Positions 8,714 through 15,705 of a stretch of 60,810 nucleotides of DNA are shown here, piece by piece; position 1 is the stretch's first letter, and each line of letters starts with the position of its first letter. The DNA lies in the NCBI GenBank assembly GCA_003245835.1, contig QKCC01000016.1:1-60810 (forward strand), in the 5' to 3' direction. Source of the stretch: Spirochaetales bacterium (GTDB lineage: Bacteria; Spirochaetota; Spirochaetia; UBA9216). The position numbers and the translations under genes are program-made. The notes under the pieces were generated by a model. That model was given only the letters and a program-made list of their open reading frames with translations, was not told the DNA's origin and made no database searches.

Positions 8714-9160
8714 ATGAGCAATTATCTTTCCGAAGACGGAACATTTATAAATTCTCTTATCGGTGAAGGGACGTTTTTCAAGGGGGATCTGACCCTGAAC
8801 GGACTTCTTAGAATAGACGGTGATTTCAAAGGCACAATTTCAGACGGCGGAAAGGTCCTGATCGGCAAGAGCGGCAGGGCGGAGGCTGCGGTTAAAGCCG
8901 GAACAGTCGTTATCGGCGGGGTTCTGAAGGGCGACATTCAGGCGACCGAGAAGGTTGTAATACTTTCATCCGGGCTTGTTATCGGGAATATAACCGCACC
9001 GAGGCTTCTGATTGAAGACGGTGTAATCCTTAATGGCTACTGCCGCATTGTTGAGTCCGGGGCTGCCGGAAGTACCGGGAGCAGTAAAACGGGCGGGTTG
9101 TTCAGTCTTGGTGCCGGCAGAAGACGGGAGATGGAGACGGCTTCCTCGTGGACAGAATAG
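8714..9160 (+). CDS. Bactofilin (first copy)
   Basis: This 148-aa protein has a bactofilin (DUF583/CcmA) beta-helix core from about residue 15 to 115. It is seen as repeated short beta segments such as FFKGDLTLNGLLRIDGDFKG and VVIGGVLKGDIQATEKV. The short N-terminal tail (IGEGTFFKG) and Gly/Ser-rich C-terminal tail are typical. Bactofilins polymerise without nucleotide and scaffold cell-wall enzymes. It overlaps the next gene by 13 bp and follows an M23 peptidase, a pairing seen with cell-shape modules elsewhere. A second bactofilin lies at 15.1 kb. Confidence 0.92.
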   Translation: MSNYLSEDGTFINSLIGEGTFFKGDLTLNGLLRIDGDFKGTISDGGKVLIGKSGRAEAAVKAGTVVIGGVLKGDIQATEKVVILSSGLVIGNITAPRLLIEDGVILNGYCRIVESGAAGSTGSSKTGGLFSLGAGRRREMETASSWTE

Positions 9161-9648
9161 GATCTCTTGATCCGGGAAATAAATTCAGAAAAACTGAGGG
9201 CGGCAAAAAGGATGTCAAAAAGAATTCGTCCTCTCCATCAGTTTTTGAAAGCCTTGTTGAATCTGAAACCCTGACAGCCAATGCTGTTACCGGAATAGAC
9301 GCCTTCGACGAGGACTCAGATCTTGAAGATCTTCTTGATGATGTACATCAGCAGGGAGACAGGCTGGTTAGAGAATCAAGTCTTGATTCGATAGAAGCCT
9401 ATAAAAAATCCGTTCGTAATTTTATCCATTATATTCTTAAACAGAACGTTACGGTTGAACAGATTGAAGGCGCAAAATTTAACCGGTTTAAACCCTCCAT
9501 CAAGCAAAAAAGGTATACACTTATAAGTATAATTGATGATAAACTCGATAAGCTTGCCGCCGGAATACTGATGAATCAGGGCCGGCAGCTTAATCTGCTT
9601 GCAAAGGTTGAAGAAATAAACGGTCTTCTGGTAGATTTAATAAGCTGA
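9148..9648 (+). CDS. yaaR: YaaR family protein (DUF327)
   Basis: This 166-aa protein matches the YaaR/DUF327 pattern: an acidic stretch (FDEDSDLEDLLDDVHQQGD), then a helical domain with YKKSVRNFIHYIL, a region around KRYTLISIIDDKLDKLAAGI, and a C-terminal helix ending LLVDLIS. The function is unknown. In Bacillus yaaR lies beside yaaT, as here. The start is GTG inside the end of the bactofilin gene. It probably acts in the cytoplasm; no signal or membrane segment is seen. Confidence 0.8.
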   Translation: MDRIGSLDPGNKFRKTEGGKKDVKKNSSSPSVFESLVESETLTANAVTGIDAFDEDSDLEDLLDDVHQQGDRLVRESSLDSIEAYKKSVRNFIHYILKQNVTVEQIEGAKFNRFKPSIKQKRYTLISIIDDKLDKLAAGILMNQGRQLNLLAKVEEINGLLVDLIS

Positions 9649-9665
9649 TTTTACGGAGCAGATAT

Positions 9666-10526
9666 ATGGAAGATACTGCTGTACAGGATGTGCAGACAAA
9701 TTATAGAGTAAAAATGATTCACTCGAATGAGACTCATGTTGTCGAGATTAAAGACGCTGGTGAAGTCAATTCCAACGATAAGGTGATTGTTACAAGCCGT
9801 TATGGCAAGGATATGGCAACTGTTCTTGGCCGCTGTCATTGCGGTGCAAAACATGAAGGAGAGCTTCAGACCTTCGTCCGGATGGCTACGGAAAAGGATA
9901 TTGAAACCTTCGAAACCAATCTTGAAAAAGAGCGCGAGGCTGTCCGTGTCTGTCGGGAGAAGGTCGCTGAACATAAACTTGACATGAAGCTGGTTTCGGC
10001 TCATTACCTTCCCGACGAATCGAAGATTCTGTTCTTTTTTACTGCCGACGCCCGGGTTGATTTCAGGGGACTGGTAAAGGACCTTGTTGCTGTATTCAAG
10101 ATGAGAATCGAACTCAGGCAGATCGGTGTAAGGGATGAATCAAGGGTTCTCGGCGGAGTAGCGGTCTGCGGCAGGCAGTACTGCTGTCACAATATCACCG
10201 ACAGGCTGCAGTCCGTATCGATTAAAATGGCAAAGGAACAGAACCTTTCACTGAATTCGATGAAGATCTCGGGACCCTGCGGAAGACTGCTCTGCTGTCT
10301 CTCGTATGAATATGATTTTTACCGCGAAGAAAAGAAAAAACTGCCTTCAGTCGGTTCCAGGATTGTAATCGGCAATGTTAACTTCAAGGTTACTGATGTA
10401 AATATTCAGTCCATGAAAATAACCATGTTCGGCGATGACGGACGGAAAGTCGAGGCAGATGCTTCGAGGTTTGTAAAGGAAGGGGATAATTCCCATTGGA
10501 GATTTGACGGTATCCTTGAGGATTAA
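9666..10526 (+). CDS. yaaT: PSP1-domain protein, YaaT/RicT type
   Basis: This 286-aa protein has the PSP1 C-terminal domain and the cysteine-rich signature of YaaT/RicT: CHCGAKHE near residue 55, GRQYCCHNITD, and ISGPCGRLLCCLSYEYDFY. In Bacillus RicT works with RicA and RicF in a [4Fe-4S]-containing complex that affects RNase Y-dependent mRNA processing and development. No RicA or RicF partner is visible in the window. It follows yaaR by 17 bp. Confidence 0.9.
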   Translation: MEDTAVQDVQTNYRVKMIHSNETHVVEIKDAGEVNSNDKVIVTSRYGKDMATVLGRCHCGAKHEGELQTFVRMATEKDIETFETNLEKEREAVRVCREKVAEHKLDMKLVSAHYLPDESKILFFFTADARVDFRGLVKDLVAVFKMRIELRQIGVRDESRVLGGVAVCGRQYCCHNITDRLQSVSIKMAKEQNLSLNSMKISGPCGRLLCCLSYEYDFYREEKKKLPSVGSRIVIGNVNFKVTDVNIQSMKITMFGDDGRKVEADASRFVKEGDNSHWRFDGILED

Positions 10527-10601
10527 TCTCTCGATTAACGAGTGAAAGTGGAGTAGTAATACGATACAGCCGCAGCTGGTCAGAGTCAGAGTATTTCTGC
10601 G

Positions 10602-10630
10602 TTGACTTTTCACTGTTTATTTGTTAGATT
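10602..10630 (+). promoter_or_regulatory. Sigma-70-type promoter upstream of the zinc-ribbon gene
   Basis: TTGACT is followed after 17 bp by TAGATT. It lies 44 bp before the ATG of the 56-aa gene, with AAGGAG in between. Confidence 0.6.
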
Positions 10631-10674
10631 TAGCACCGCGGAAATAATTCTATATTTATATAAAGGAGCTTTTT

Positions 10675-10845
10675 ATGGCACAGGTGAGTAAGAATGCGCG
10701 TACCGGCTCTACTACACACAAACATCTTTGTACTTGCGGCGGCGAGGTCAAGATGAGAGCGTTATTTCAGAACGGTAAACTCAGAAACGTAGCCGTTTGT
10801 GAACAGTGCAATAGAAGAGAAAGAAGACCGAAAGATTTCGATTAA
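10675..10845 (+). CDS. Small zinc-ribbon-like basic protein (56 aa)
   Basis: This gene is too short for the ORF track. It has an ATG with AAGGAG seven bases upstream and its own good promoter. The product starts MAQVSKNARTGSTTHKH and has two cysteine pairs, LCTCGGE and VCEQCNRRERRPKDFD, a likely zinc ribbon, plus many basic residues, suggesting RNA or ribosome binding. The size resembles ribosomal protein L33, but the sequence does not match L33 well, so I leave it unnamed. It stands alone between yaaT and the converging plsC. Confidence 0.75.
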   Translation: MAQVSKNARTGSTTHKHLCTCGGEVKMRALFQNGKLRNVAVCEQCNRRERRPKDFD

Positions 10846-10905
10846 TAGCAGTTCTTCTTTTAGTTGAAAGGTCCGCCGTTTTGGATCCTGCAAACGTTAA
10901 TGCGT

Positions 10906-11697
10906 TTAATAGGGTTTGATATGGCGGCCTTTTTCTATTTTGGGGTTTTCTCTATCTGTTTTTTGCCAGCTGTAAACCTGTTCTTTTATGCTTTCAGCGG
11001 CTTGTTCAACGATTTTCTGGATTTCCTGTTTTGAAGTCGGTGCGTCGAACTTTTCAAGCAGTTTTACATGGTAATTGAAGTCAGACATGTTCCGGACGAG
11101 CCCCTCAATGTTTCCGACCCTCCAGCCTCCTTCAATAGCGGCTGTTACGACCGGCAGCGGATTTACCGAGAGCATCTTTCTTACAGCCCCAAGGTGAAAT
11201 GTTCCTATATGTCCGTCCCTTGAACGCGTCCCTTCCGGGAATACCACCGGACAGTACCCCTGGCCGGCTTTCTGTGCGACCCTTTCAAGCGTCTTCATTG
11301 TTTCAGCGGCGCTTCCTCTACGGTTTATCCTGCCGTGCTGCTGTATTCTGAGCATTATTGATACCATCGGTACCCAGCTGAAAAGGCTGTCTTTTGCGGA
11401 AAATCTCAAATCATGGTCCGGAAAGGACCATATCAGCAGCGGGATGTCCTGTATACTCTGGTGATTGGCTATGAGCATGAATGTTTCGGGGAGTTCAAGT
11501 TCCATTGGACGTTCAAAATGAATATGGACATTCGTATACATCGCTGTAAAGCTGAACAGCAGGTTGCAGATGCGGTGAAACTGCCTGTCTACCCAAGGCT
11601 CAATCGATTTTCTGCTGAATATATATTTAATTCTAATCAATAAATCCCAGTATAAAAATACCGAGAAAGTTAAAAGTGCAAGTACAATCTTCTTCAA
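10906..11697 (-). CDS. plsC: 1-acyl-sn-glycerol-3-phosphate acyltransferase
   Basis: This 263-aa protein is a PlsC-type acyltransferase making phosphatidic acid from lysophosphatidate at the inner membrane. An N-terminal hydrophobic stretch (LALLTFSVFLYWDLLI) is a likely anchor. The catalytic HX4D motif is NHQSIQD, and FPEGTRSRDG is the glycerophosphate-binding motif. The start is TTG preceded by GAGG. The C-terminus is basic (KTDRENPKIEKGRHIKPY). It is transcribed alone, against its neighbours. Confidence 0.9.
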   Translation of the reverse strand: MKKIVLALLTFSVFLYWDLLIRIKYIFSRKSIEPWVDRQFHRICNLLFSFTAMYTNVHIHFERPMELELPETFMLIANHQSIQDIPLLIWSFPDHDLRFSAKDSLFSWVPMVSIMLRIQQHGRINRRGSAAETMKTLERVAQKAGQGYCPVVFPEGTRSRDGHIGTFHLGAVRKMLSVNPLPVVTAAIEGGWRVGNIEGLVRNMSDFNYHVKLLEKFDAPTSKQEIQKIVEQAAESIKEQVYSWQKTDRENPKIEKGRHIKPY

Positions 11698-11782
11698 TTA
11701 TTAAACCTCATTTATAATTTTAACGATTAGTCCAACTGATTGCAAGGAGAAGGCGATATCTATTTGATCTGCCTATATATGC

Positions 11783-11811
11783 TTGACTATAAAGGATTTA
11801 TCTGTTAATTT
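11783..11811 (+). promoter_or_regulatory. Sigma-70-type promoter for rpsT
   Basis: TTGACT followed after 17 bp by TAATTT, about 58 bp before the rpsT start. It is the best promoter-like pair in the plsC-rpsT gap. Confidence 0.5.
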
Positions 11812-11868
11812 ATCACACCGTTAAGTAATTTAGGTATATACGTTTCAATAAATATACGGAGGACCGTT

Positions 11869-12138
11869 TTGGGAACCAATAGTTCAGCAGCAAAACGCTA
11901 CAAACAGAGCGAAAAGAGAAGACTTCGAAACAGAGCTGCAAAAAGCAGGGTAAGAACTGTTACTAAAAGCTTTATGACAGCTGTAAAAACCGGCGATAAA
12001 GATGCCGCAGAAGTGAAATTCAAGGAAATGGCCAAGCTTATGGATACAGCAGCCGGTAAGGGTATTTACCATAAAAATACCGTTGCAAGAAAAAAATCCA
12101 GAATGAATAAACTTCTGAATTCGCTTTCAGCAGAATAA
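11869..12138 (+). CDS. rpsT: 30S ribosomal protein S20
   Basis: This 89-aa, very basic, helical protein matches S20: SSAAKRYKQSEKRRLRNRAAKSR at the N-terminus and AAGKGIYHKNTVARKKSRM near the C-terminus. S20 binds 16S rRNA early in 30S assembly. The start is TTG with GGAGG upstream, in line with the TTG or UUG starts known for some S20 genes, where the weak start helps autoregulation. Followed by hup. Confidence 0.95.
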   Translation: MGTNSSAAKRYKQSEKRRLRNRAAKSRVRTVTKSFMTAVKTGDKDAAEVKFKEMAKLMDTAAGKGIYHKNTVARKKSRMNKLLNSLSAE

Positions 12139-12167
12139 TACAGAATCTTTTTAATAAAAAAAGGGGT

Positions 12168-12479
12168 ATGCTTGTGAGCCGGGATAAACTCACAAAGGCT
12201 GAGATAATCGAAAATATTCACGAACGTGTGAGTCTCAATCGCAAAGACGTTCATTTGATCATCGATGAGCTGTTCGAAGAACTGAAGGTGGCGCTTGAAG
12301 ACGATAAGGTTGTCGAGCTGCGGGGATTCGGAACCTTTGAAATCCGTACCCGAAAGGGCAGGGAAAAGGCGCGGAATCCAAAAACCGGAGAGATCGTGCC
12401 GGTCAAAGCGCACGGTGTTGCGGTATTCAGACCCGGCAAAGAACTTAAGACACTTGCATGGCCGCTTAGAGATGAGTAG
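12168..12479 (+). CDS. hup: HU/IHF family DNA-binding protein
   Basis: This 103-aa protein is a histone-like DNA-bending protein. KLTKAEIIENIHERV is the N-terminal helical dimer region, VELRGFGTFEIRTRKGRE is the conserved beta core, and ARNPKTGEIVPV is the DNA-contacting arm with its Pro. GKELK follows. The ATG at 12168 follows AAAAGGGG; a GTG two codons later is an alternative. Its stop codon is inside the start region of lnt. Confidence 0.93.
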   Translation: MLVSRDKLTKAEIIENIHERVSLNRKDVHLIIDELFEELKVALEDDKVVELRGFGTFEIRTRKGREKARNPKTGEIVPVKAHGVAVFRPGKELKTLAWPLRDE

Positions 12480-14082
12480 TGTCGCAATAAAACCTTCTGC
12501 CAGTGTAAAGCAGGTCTTCATAGAAATAGGCCTGCTTGCGCTTTCTGCCGTCCTTTTTGCACTTTCATATCCGAATGTAATTAATACCTGGGGATTTTTC
12601 CCGCTTGCTTTCATCTGCCTTACTCCTTTATTTATTGTAGTACACCGCTGCGGATGGGGCCGGGTTTTCGTTTACGGAATAACATACGGATATGTCAGCT
12701 ACGCATTGTTTAATTACTGGCTGGGAGCTTTTCATCCCCTTGCAGGCGTTATCGTCTATGTAATATACGCTTCATACTTTCTCGTACTTGTTCCCCTGCT
12801 GAAATTAGCGGACAGATTGTTTCCCCGGTACGGGTATCTGCTTCAGGCCGGTCTATGGGTGGCCTATGAATTTCTTAAGACAAAGGGCTTTCTCGGGTAT
12901 CCCTACGGGAACCTTGGTTATTCACAGTACCTTTTTCTCCCGTTTATTCAGATTTCTTCCGTATTCGGGGTTTGGTTTGTTTCACTGATGGTGGTTTTGC
13001 CGTCTGTATTTATTGGAAATGCCCTTAAAAACGGGGTTTCCGGGTTCAAACCGTTTATAAAGAAGAATAAGCTGTTCATTTACATTTACGCCGCGGTTTT
13101 TATTGCCGTACTGATTTTCGGCTTTGCTTCGCCGTCGGATTTTTCCGATTCGCCGCAGATTAAACTCGGATTTGTTCAGCATAATGCCGACAGCTGGAAG
13201 GGCGGAACAAGACAGTTCGAAAACAACAAAGATAAACTGATAGCCCTCAGTGAAAAGGCGCTTGCTGAAGATCCGGACATACAGATGATGATATGGTCGG
13301 AAACCTGCTTTGTGCCGGGCATTGACTGGCATACCCGCTACCGAACCGATCCGGAGAGGTACAGGCTGGTCAAAGAGCTTAAGGACTTTTTTGCAACCCA
13401 GAAGATTCCCTATGTAATAGGTAATGATGACGGGCAGCTTGAACCTGACAGCAGCGGCGAGCCTGAAAGGGTTGATTACAATGCGGTTCTGCTGTACGAC
13501 GGTGAGCTTAAGCAGACCTACAGGAAGATTCATCTTGTTCCTTTTACGGAGCATTTTCCTTATCAGAAAATAATGCCCAGGTTTTACCAGGCTTTGAAAG
13601 ACAGGGACTACCATTGGTGGAAGCAGGGTACAGAGTATACGGTATTCGATGCTGCAGGCGTCAGGTTCAGTACTCCGATTTGCTTCGAGGATGTTTTCGG
13701 TTATCTTTCAAGGAATTTCGTCAATGCCGGGGCGCAGATCCTGGTGAATATGACAAACGACTCATGGTCCGGGTCGATTCCTTCAGAAATGCAGCATATG
13801 GCCATGGGAGTGTTCCGTGCTGTCGAAAACCGCAGGACTATGGTCCGGGGAACAAATGCGGGCATTACATGCACAATTGAACCGGACGGTAAAATTACAT
13901 CTATGATTGATCCGTTTGAAGAAAACTATATGATAAGTACCGTTCCGATTTATGAGAGTACCGATACACTCTATACAAAATGGGGCGACTGGTTTGCCGT
14001 TACGGTTCTGATTGCGTCGCTTGCTGTCCTGGCTGCAGGTATTGTCTATAAAATCAGCAGACGTGTCAGGTCGGCGACCTAA
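12472..14082 (+). CDS. lnt: Apolipoprotein N-acyltransferase
   Basis: Lnt adds the third acyl chain to lipoproteins at the outer face of the inner membrane. The ORF track begins at 12295, but the first 59 codons only overlap hup; the ATG at 12472, which overlaps the hup stop, gives a 536-aa protein starting with membrane segments. About six hydrophobic segments precede a CN-hydrolase domain with the catalytic triad Glu277 (IWSETC), Lys352 (YRKIHLVPF) and Cys404 (TPICFED). A last membrane segment lies near the C-terminus. Several lipoprotein substrates are predicted in this window. Confidence 0.92.
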   Translation: MSSVAIKPSASVKQVFIEIGLLALSAVLFALSYPNVINTWGFFPLAFICLTPLFIVVHRCGWGRVFVYGITYGYVSYALFNYWLGAFHPLAGVIVYVIYASYFLVLVPLLKLADRLFPRYGYLLQAGLWVAYEFLKTKGFLGYPYGNLGYSQYLFLPFIQISSVFGVWFVSLMVVLPSVFIGNALKNGVSGFKPFIKKNKLFIYIYAAVFIAVLIFGFASPSDFSDSPQIKLGFVQHNADSWKGGTRQFENNKDKLIALSEKALAEDPDIQMMIWSETCFVPGIDWHTRYRTDPERYRLVKELKDFFATQKIPYVIGNDDGQLEPDSSGEPERVDYNAVLLYDGELKQTYRKIHLVPFTEHFPYQKIMPRFYQALKDRDYHWWKQGTEYTVFDAAGVRFSTPICFEDVFGYLSRNFVNAGAQILVNMTNDSWSGSIPSEMQHMAMGVFRAVENRRTMVRGTNAGITCTIEPDGKITSMIDPFEENYMISTVPIYESTDTLYTKWGDWFAVTVLIASLAVLAAGIVYKISRRVRSAT

Positions 14083-14125
14083 AATTGTTTGACAAGAACC
14101 GATATGTGTATCATTATTAATTTAT

Positions 14126-14863
14126 ATGGAAAAAACTAAAATACTGATAGCTGACGATGAACCGCTGAATCTTGAATTCTTTGAAGTAACCCTGGGAAAA
14201 CTGGGTTTTGATGTTTATAAAGCAGAAGACGGGTATGAGACCCTTGAAAAGGTAAAAGAAGTAAACCCGGATCTTATTATTCTTGATAATATTATGCCGA
14301 ATCTTTCAGGATGGAAGGTGACGAGCCTTCTGAAGGAAAGTGAGGAATACAGGAAATACAGGGATGTTCCCATCATCATGCTTTCGGCGATGGACAAGGT
14401 TCGTGACAAGGTTGAAGGCTTTGAGCTCGGTATAGAGGACTATATTACCGAACCCTTTAATTTCTCGGAGGTATATGCGCGTATAAGGGCTGTACTGAAA
14501 AACCGGGTGCTCTCAAAGCAGGTCCTTTCGCGTGAAAAAAGGCTTGCGACTGTCGAATCATTGAATGATTCTTTGACGTATTTTACGGCACATATAAAAG
14601 AACCGATGAGCGAACTCAATGCTTTAAGCAGTAAAATCGATCCTGAAGATATTGAATCCGTAAAGGTTCTTATTGAAAAGGTAAAAAAGGAAAGCAGTGA
14701 GGCGCTTGCGGCGATCGAAGGTCTTGAAGAAGAGATTCGGGAACTTGAACAGACGCCTGATATAGATTTTCACGGCGGAGCCCTTAAAGAGCTTGAAGAG
14801 AAATTTAAAAAACGGTATAAAGTTTTAAAAGAAGAGAATTTTAACGAAGAGGCATCAGTTTGA
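14126..14863 (+). CDS. Atypical response regulator with C-terminal DHp-like helix
   Basis: This 245-aa protein has a receiver domain (about 4-125) and a helical C-terminus. Acidic pocket residues Asp10/Asp11 (IADDEP) and phospho-acceptor Asp54 (LILDNIMP) are present, as is the Thr/Ser position (IMLSA). The invariant switch Lys is Glu109 (DYITEPF instead of DYITKPF). After the receiver, LTYFTAHIKEPMSELNAL (His156) resembles the H-box of histidine kinases, and then come acidic coiled coils; no ATPase domain is present. Output is unclear. Its stop overlaps the next start (TTGA). Confidence 0.85.
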   Translation: MEKTKILIADDEPLNLEFFEVTLGKLGFDVYKAEDGYETLEKVKEVNPDLIILDNIMPNLSGWKVTSLLKESEEYRKYRDVPIIMLSAMDKVRDKVEGFELGIEDYITEPFNFSEVYARIRAVLKNRVLSKQVLSREKRLATVESLNDSLTYFTAHIKEPMSELNALSSKIDPEDIESVKVLIEKVKKESSEALAAIEGLEEEIRELEQTPDIDFHGGALKELEEKFKKRYKVLKEENFNEEASV

Positions 14864-15081
14864 TAACTGAAGAGAAGAAACAAGTCCTTAAATATTTTGC
14901 GGAAGGAAGAAAAAGCTACAAGCTTATGGATTTTGAATCTGCAAAAGACTCGTTCACGAATGCGCTTAAGGTTGATCCTGAAGACGGCCCTTCAAAAGTA
15001 TATCTGGCAAGATGTAAACACTATATTGAAACTCCGCCGCCGGAAGACTGGGACGGCGTCTTTGTTATGACAACGAAGTAA
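14860..15081 (+). CDS. Single-TPR small protein with cyclase-like C-terminal tail
   Basis: This 73-aa protein has one TPR-like helix pair (YFAEGRKSYKLMDFESAKDSFTNALKVDPEDG) and ends in TPPPEDWDGVFVMTTK. From memory, a PPxDWDGV tail after TPR is common at the C-terminus of spirochaete and related adenylate/guanylate cyclases; no cyclase domain is present here. It is translationally coupled to the response regulator through a TTG start overlapping its stop. A partner or adaptor role for that regulator is plausible but unproven. Confidence 0.7.
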   Translation: MITEEKKQVLKYFAEGRKSYKLMDFESAKDSFTNALKVDPEDGPSKVYLARCKHYIETPPPEDWDGVFVMTTK

Positions 15082-15091
15082 ACTGAGGACT

Positions 15092-15505
15092 ATGGGAAAA
15101 AGAACAGACTTCACTATATTGGATAAAATTGAGACGGTGCTGAAGCCGGGGACGGTTCTTGAGGGGACGCTGAAATTTCACGCACCATTAAAAATATGCG
15201 GACATTTTCGGGGTATCATCGAATCTGAAGCAGTGCTGTATATAGACAGCACTGCATATATTGAGGCAGATATCAGTACTCGGGTGGCTGTTGTAAGCGG
15301 GACTGTCCATGGAAATATTACCGCTTCTGAAAAAATCGAGATATTGCCGGGCAGCAGGATTTCAGGCGATCTGAAAGCTGCAAGGATTAAAATTGCCGAC
15401 GGGGTTGAGTTCGAGGGCAAGTGTAAGATGGTCAGAGACCCGGAAACCATCGATATATTTTCAGCCGGTGTCGAGAGGCTGAAGGAAATTGCCCGGACGT
15501 CCTGA
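15092..15505 (+). CDS. Bactofilin (second copy)
   Basis: This 137-aa bactofilin has a core of short repeated beta strands (TVLEGTLKFHAPLKICGHFRG, VVSGTVHGNITASEKIEIL). The tails are short. It lies 10 bp after the small TPR gene, so regulator, TPR protein and bactofilin appear to form one operon. Compared with the copy at 8.7 kb it is shorter and lacks the Gly/Ser tail, so the two may form different filaments or copolymerise. Confidence 0.88.
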   Translation: MGKRTDFTILDKIETVLKPGTVLEGTLKFHAPLKICGHFRGIIESEAVLYIDSTAYIEADISTRVAVVSGTVHGNITASEKIEILPGSRISGDLKAARIKIADGVEFEGKCKMVRDPETIDIFSAGVERLKEIARTS

Positions 15506-15579
15506 GCATTCGTAAATCCATTCCTGATTTTTGGGAATTCATTAAACCGCTGAGGCTGAGTTTGTCAGGACGGCGTGAC

Positions 15580-15608
15580 TTGACAATTAAGAAATGAGTT
15601 AATATAGT
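15580..15608 (+). promoter_or_regulatory. Strong sigma-70-type promoter for rho
   Basis: TTGACA followed after 17 bp by TATAGT, about 98 bp before the rho ATG. Rho genes in many bacteria are autoregulated in their leader; no specific structure was identified here. Confidence 0.7.
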
Positions 15609-15705
15609 GTAGGTATCGAAGAAAGCAGTTATTTTCGAATACCCGCATGCTTTTTTATAAAAATAAATACAGAACAACAGGTATTAATAATCTACTGGAG
15701 ATATT

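Noticed and set aside
12295-12471. Upstream extension of the lnt ORF
   Set aside because: It only overlaps hup in another frame; the ATG at 12472 gives the expected N-terminus.
12982-13614. 210-aa reverse ORF inside lnt
   Set aside because: Antisense to the Lnt CN-hydrolase domain; no ribosome site or family features.
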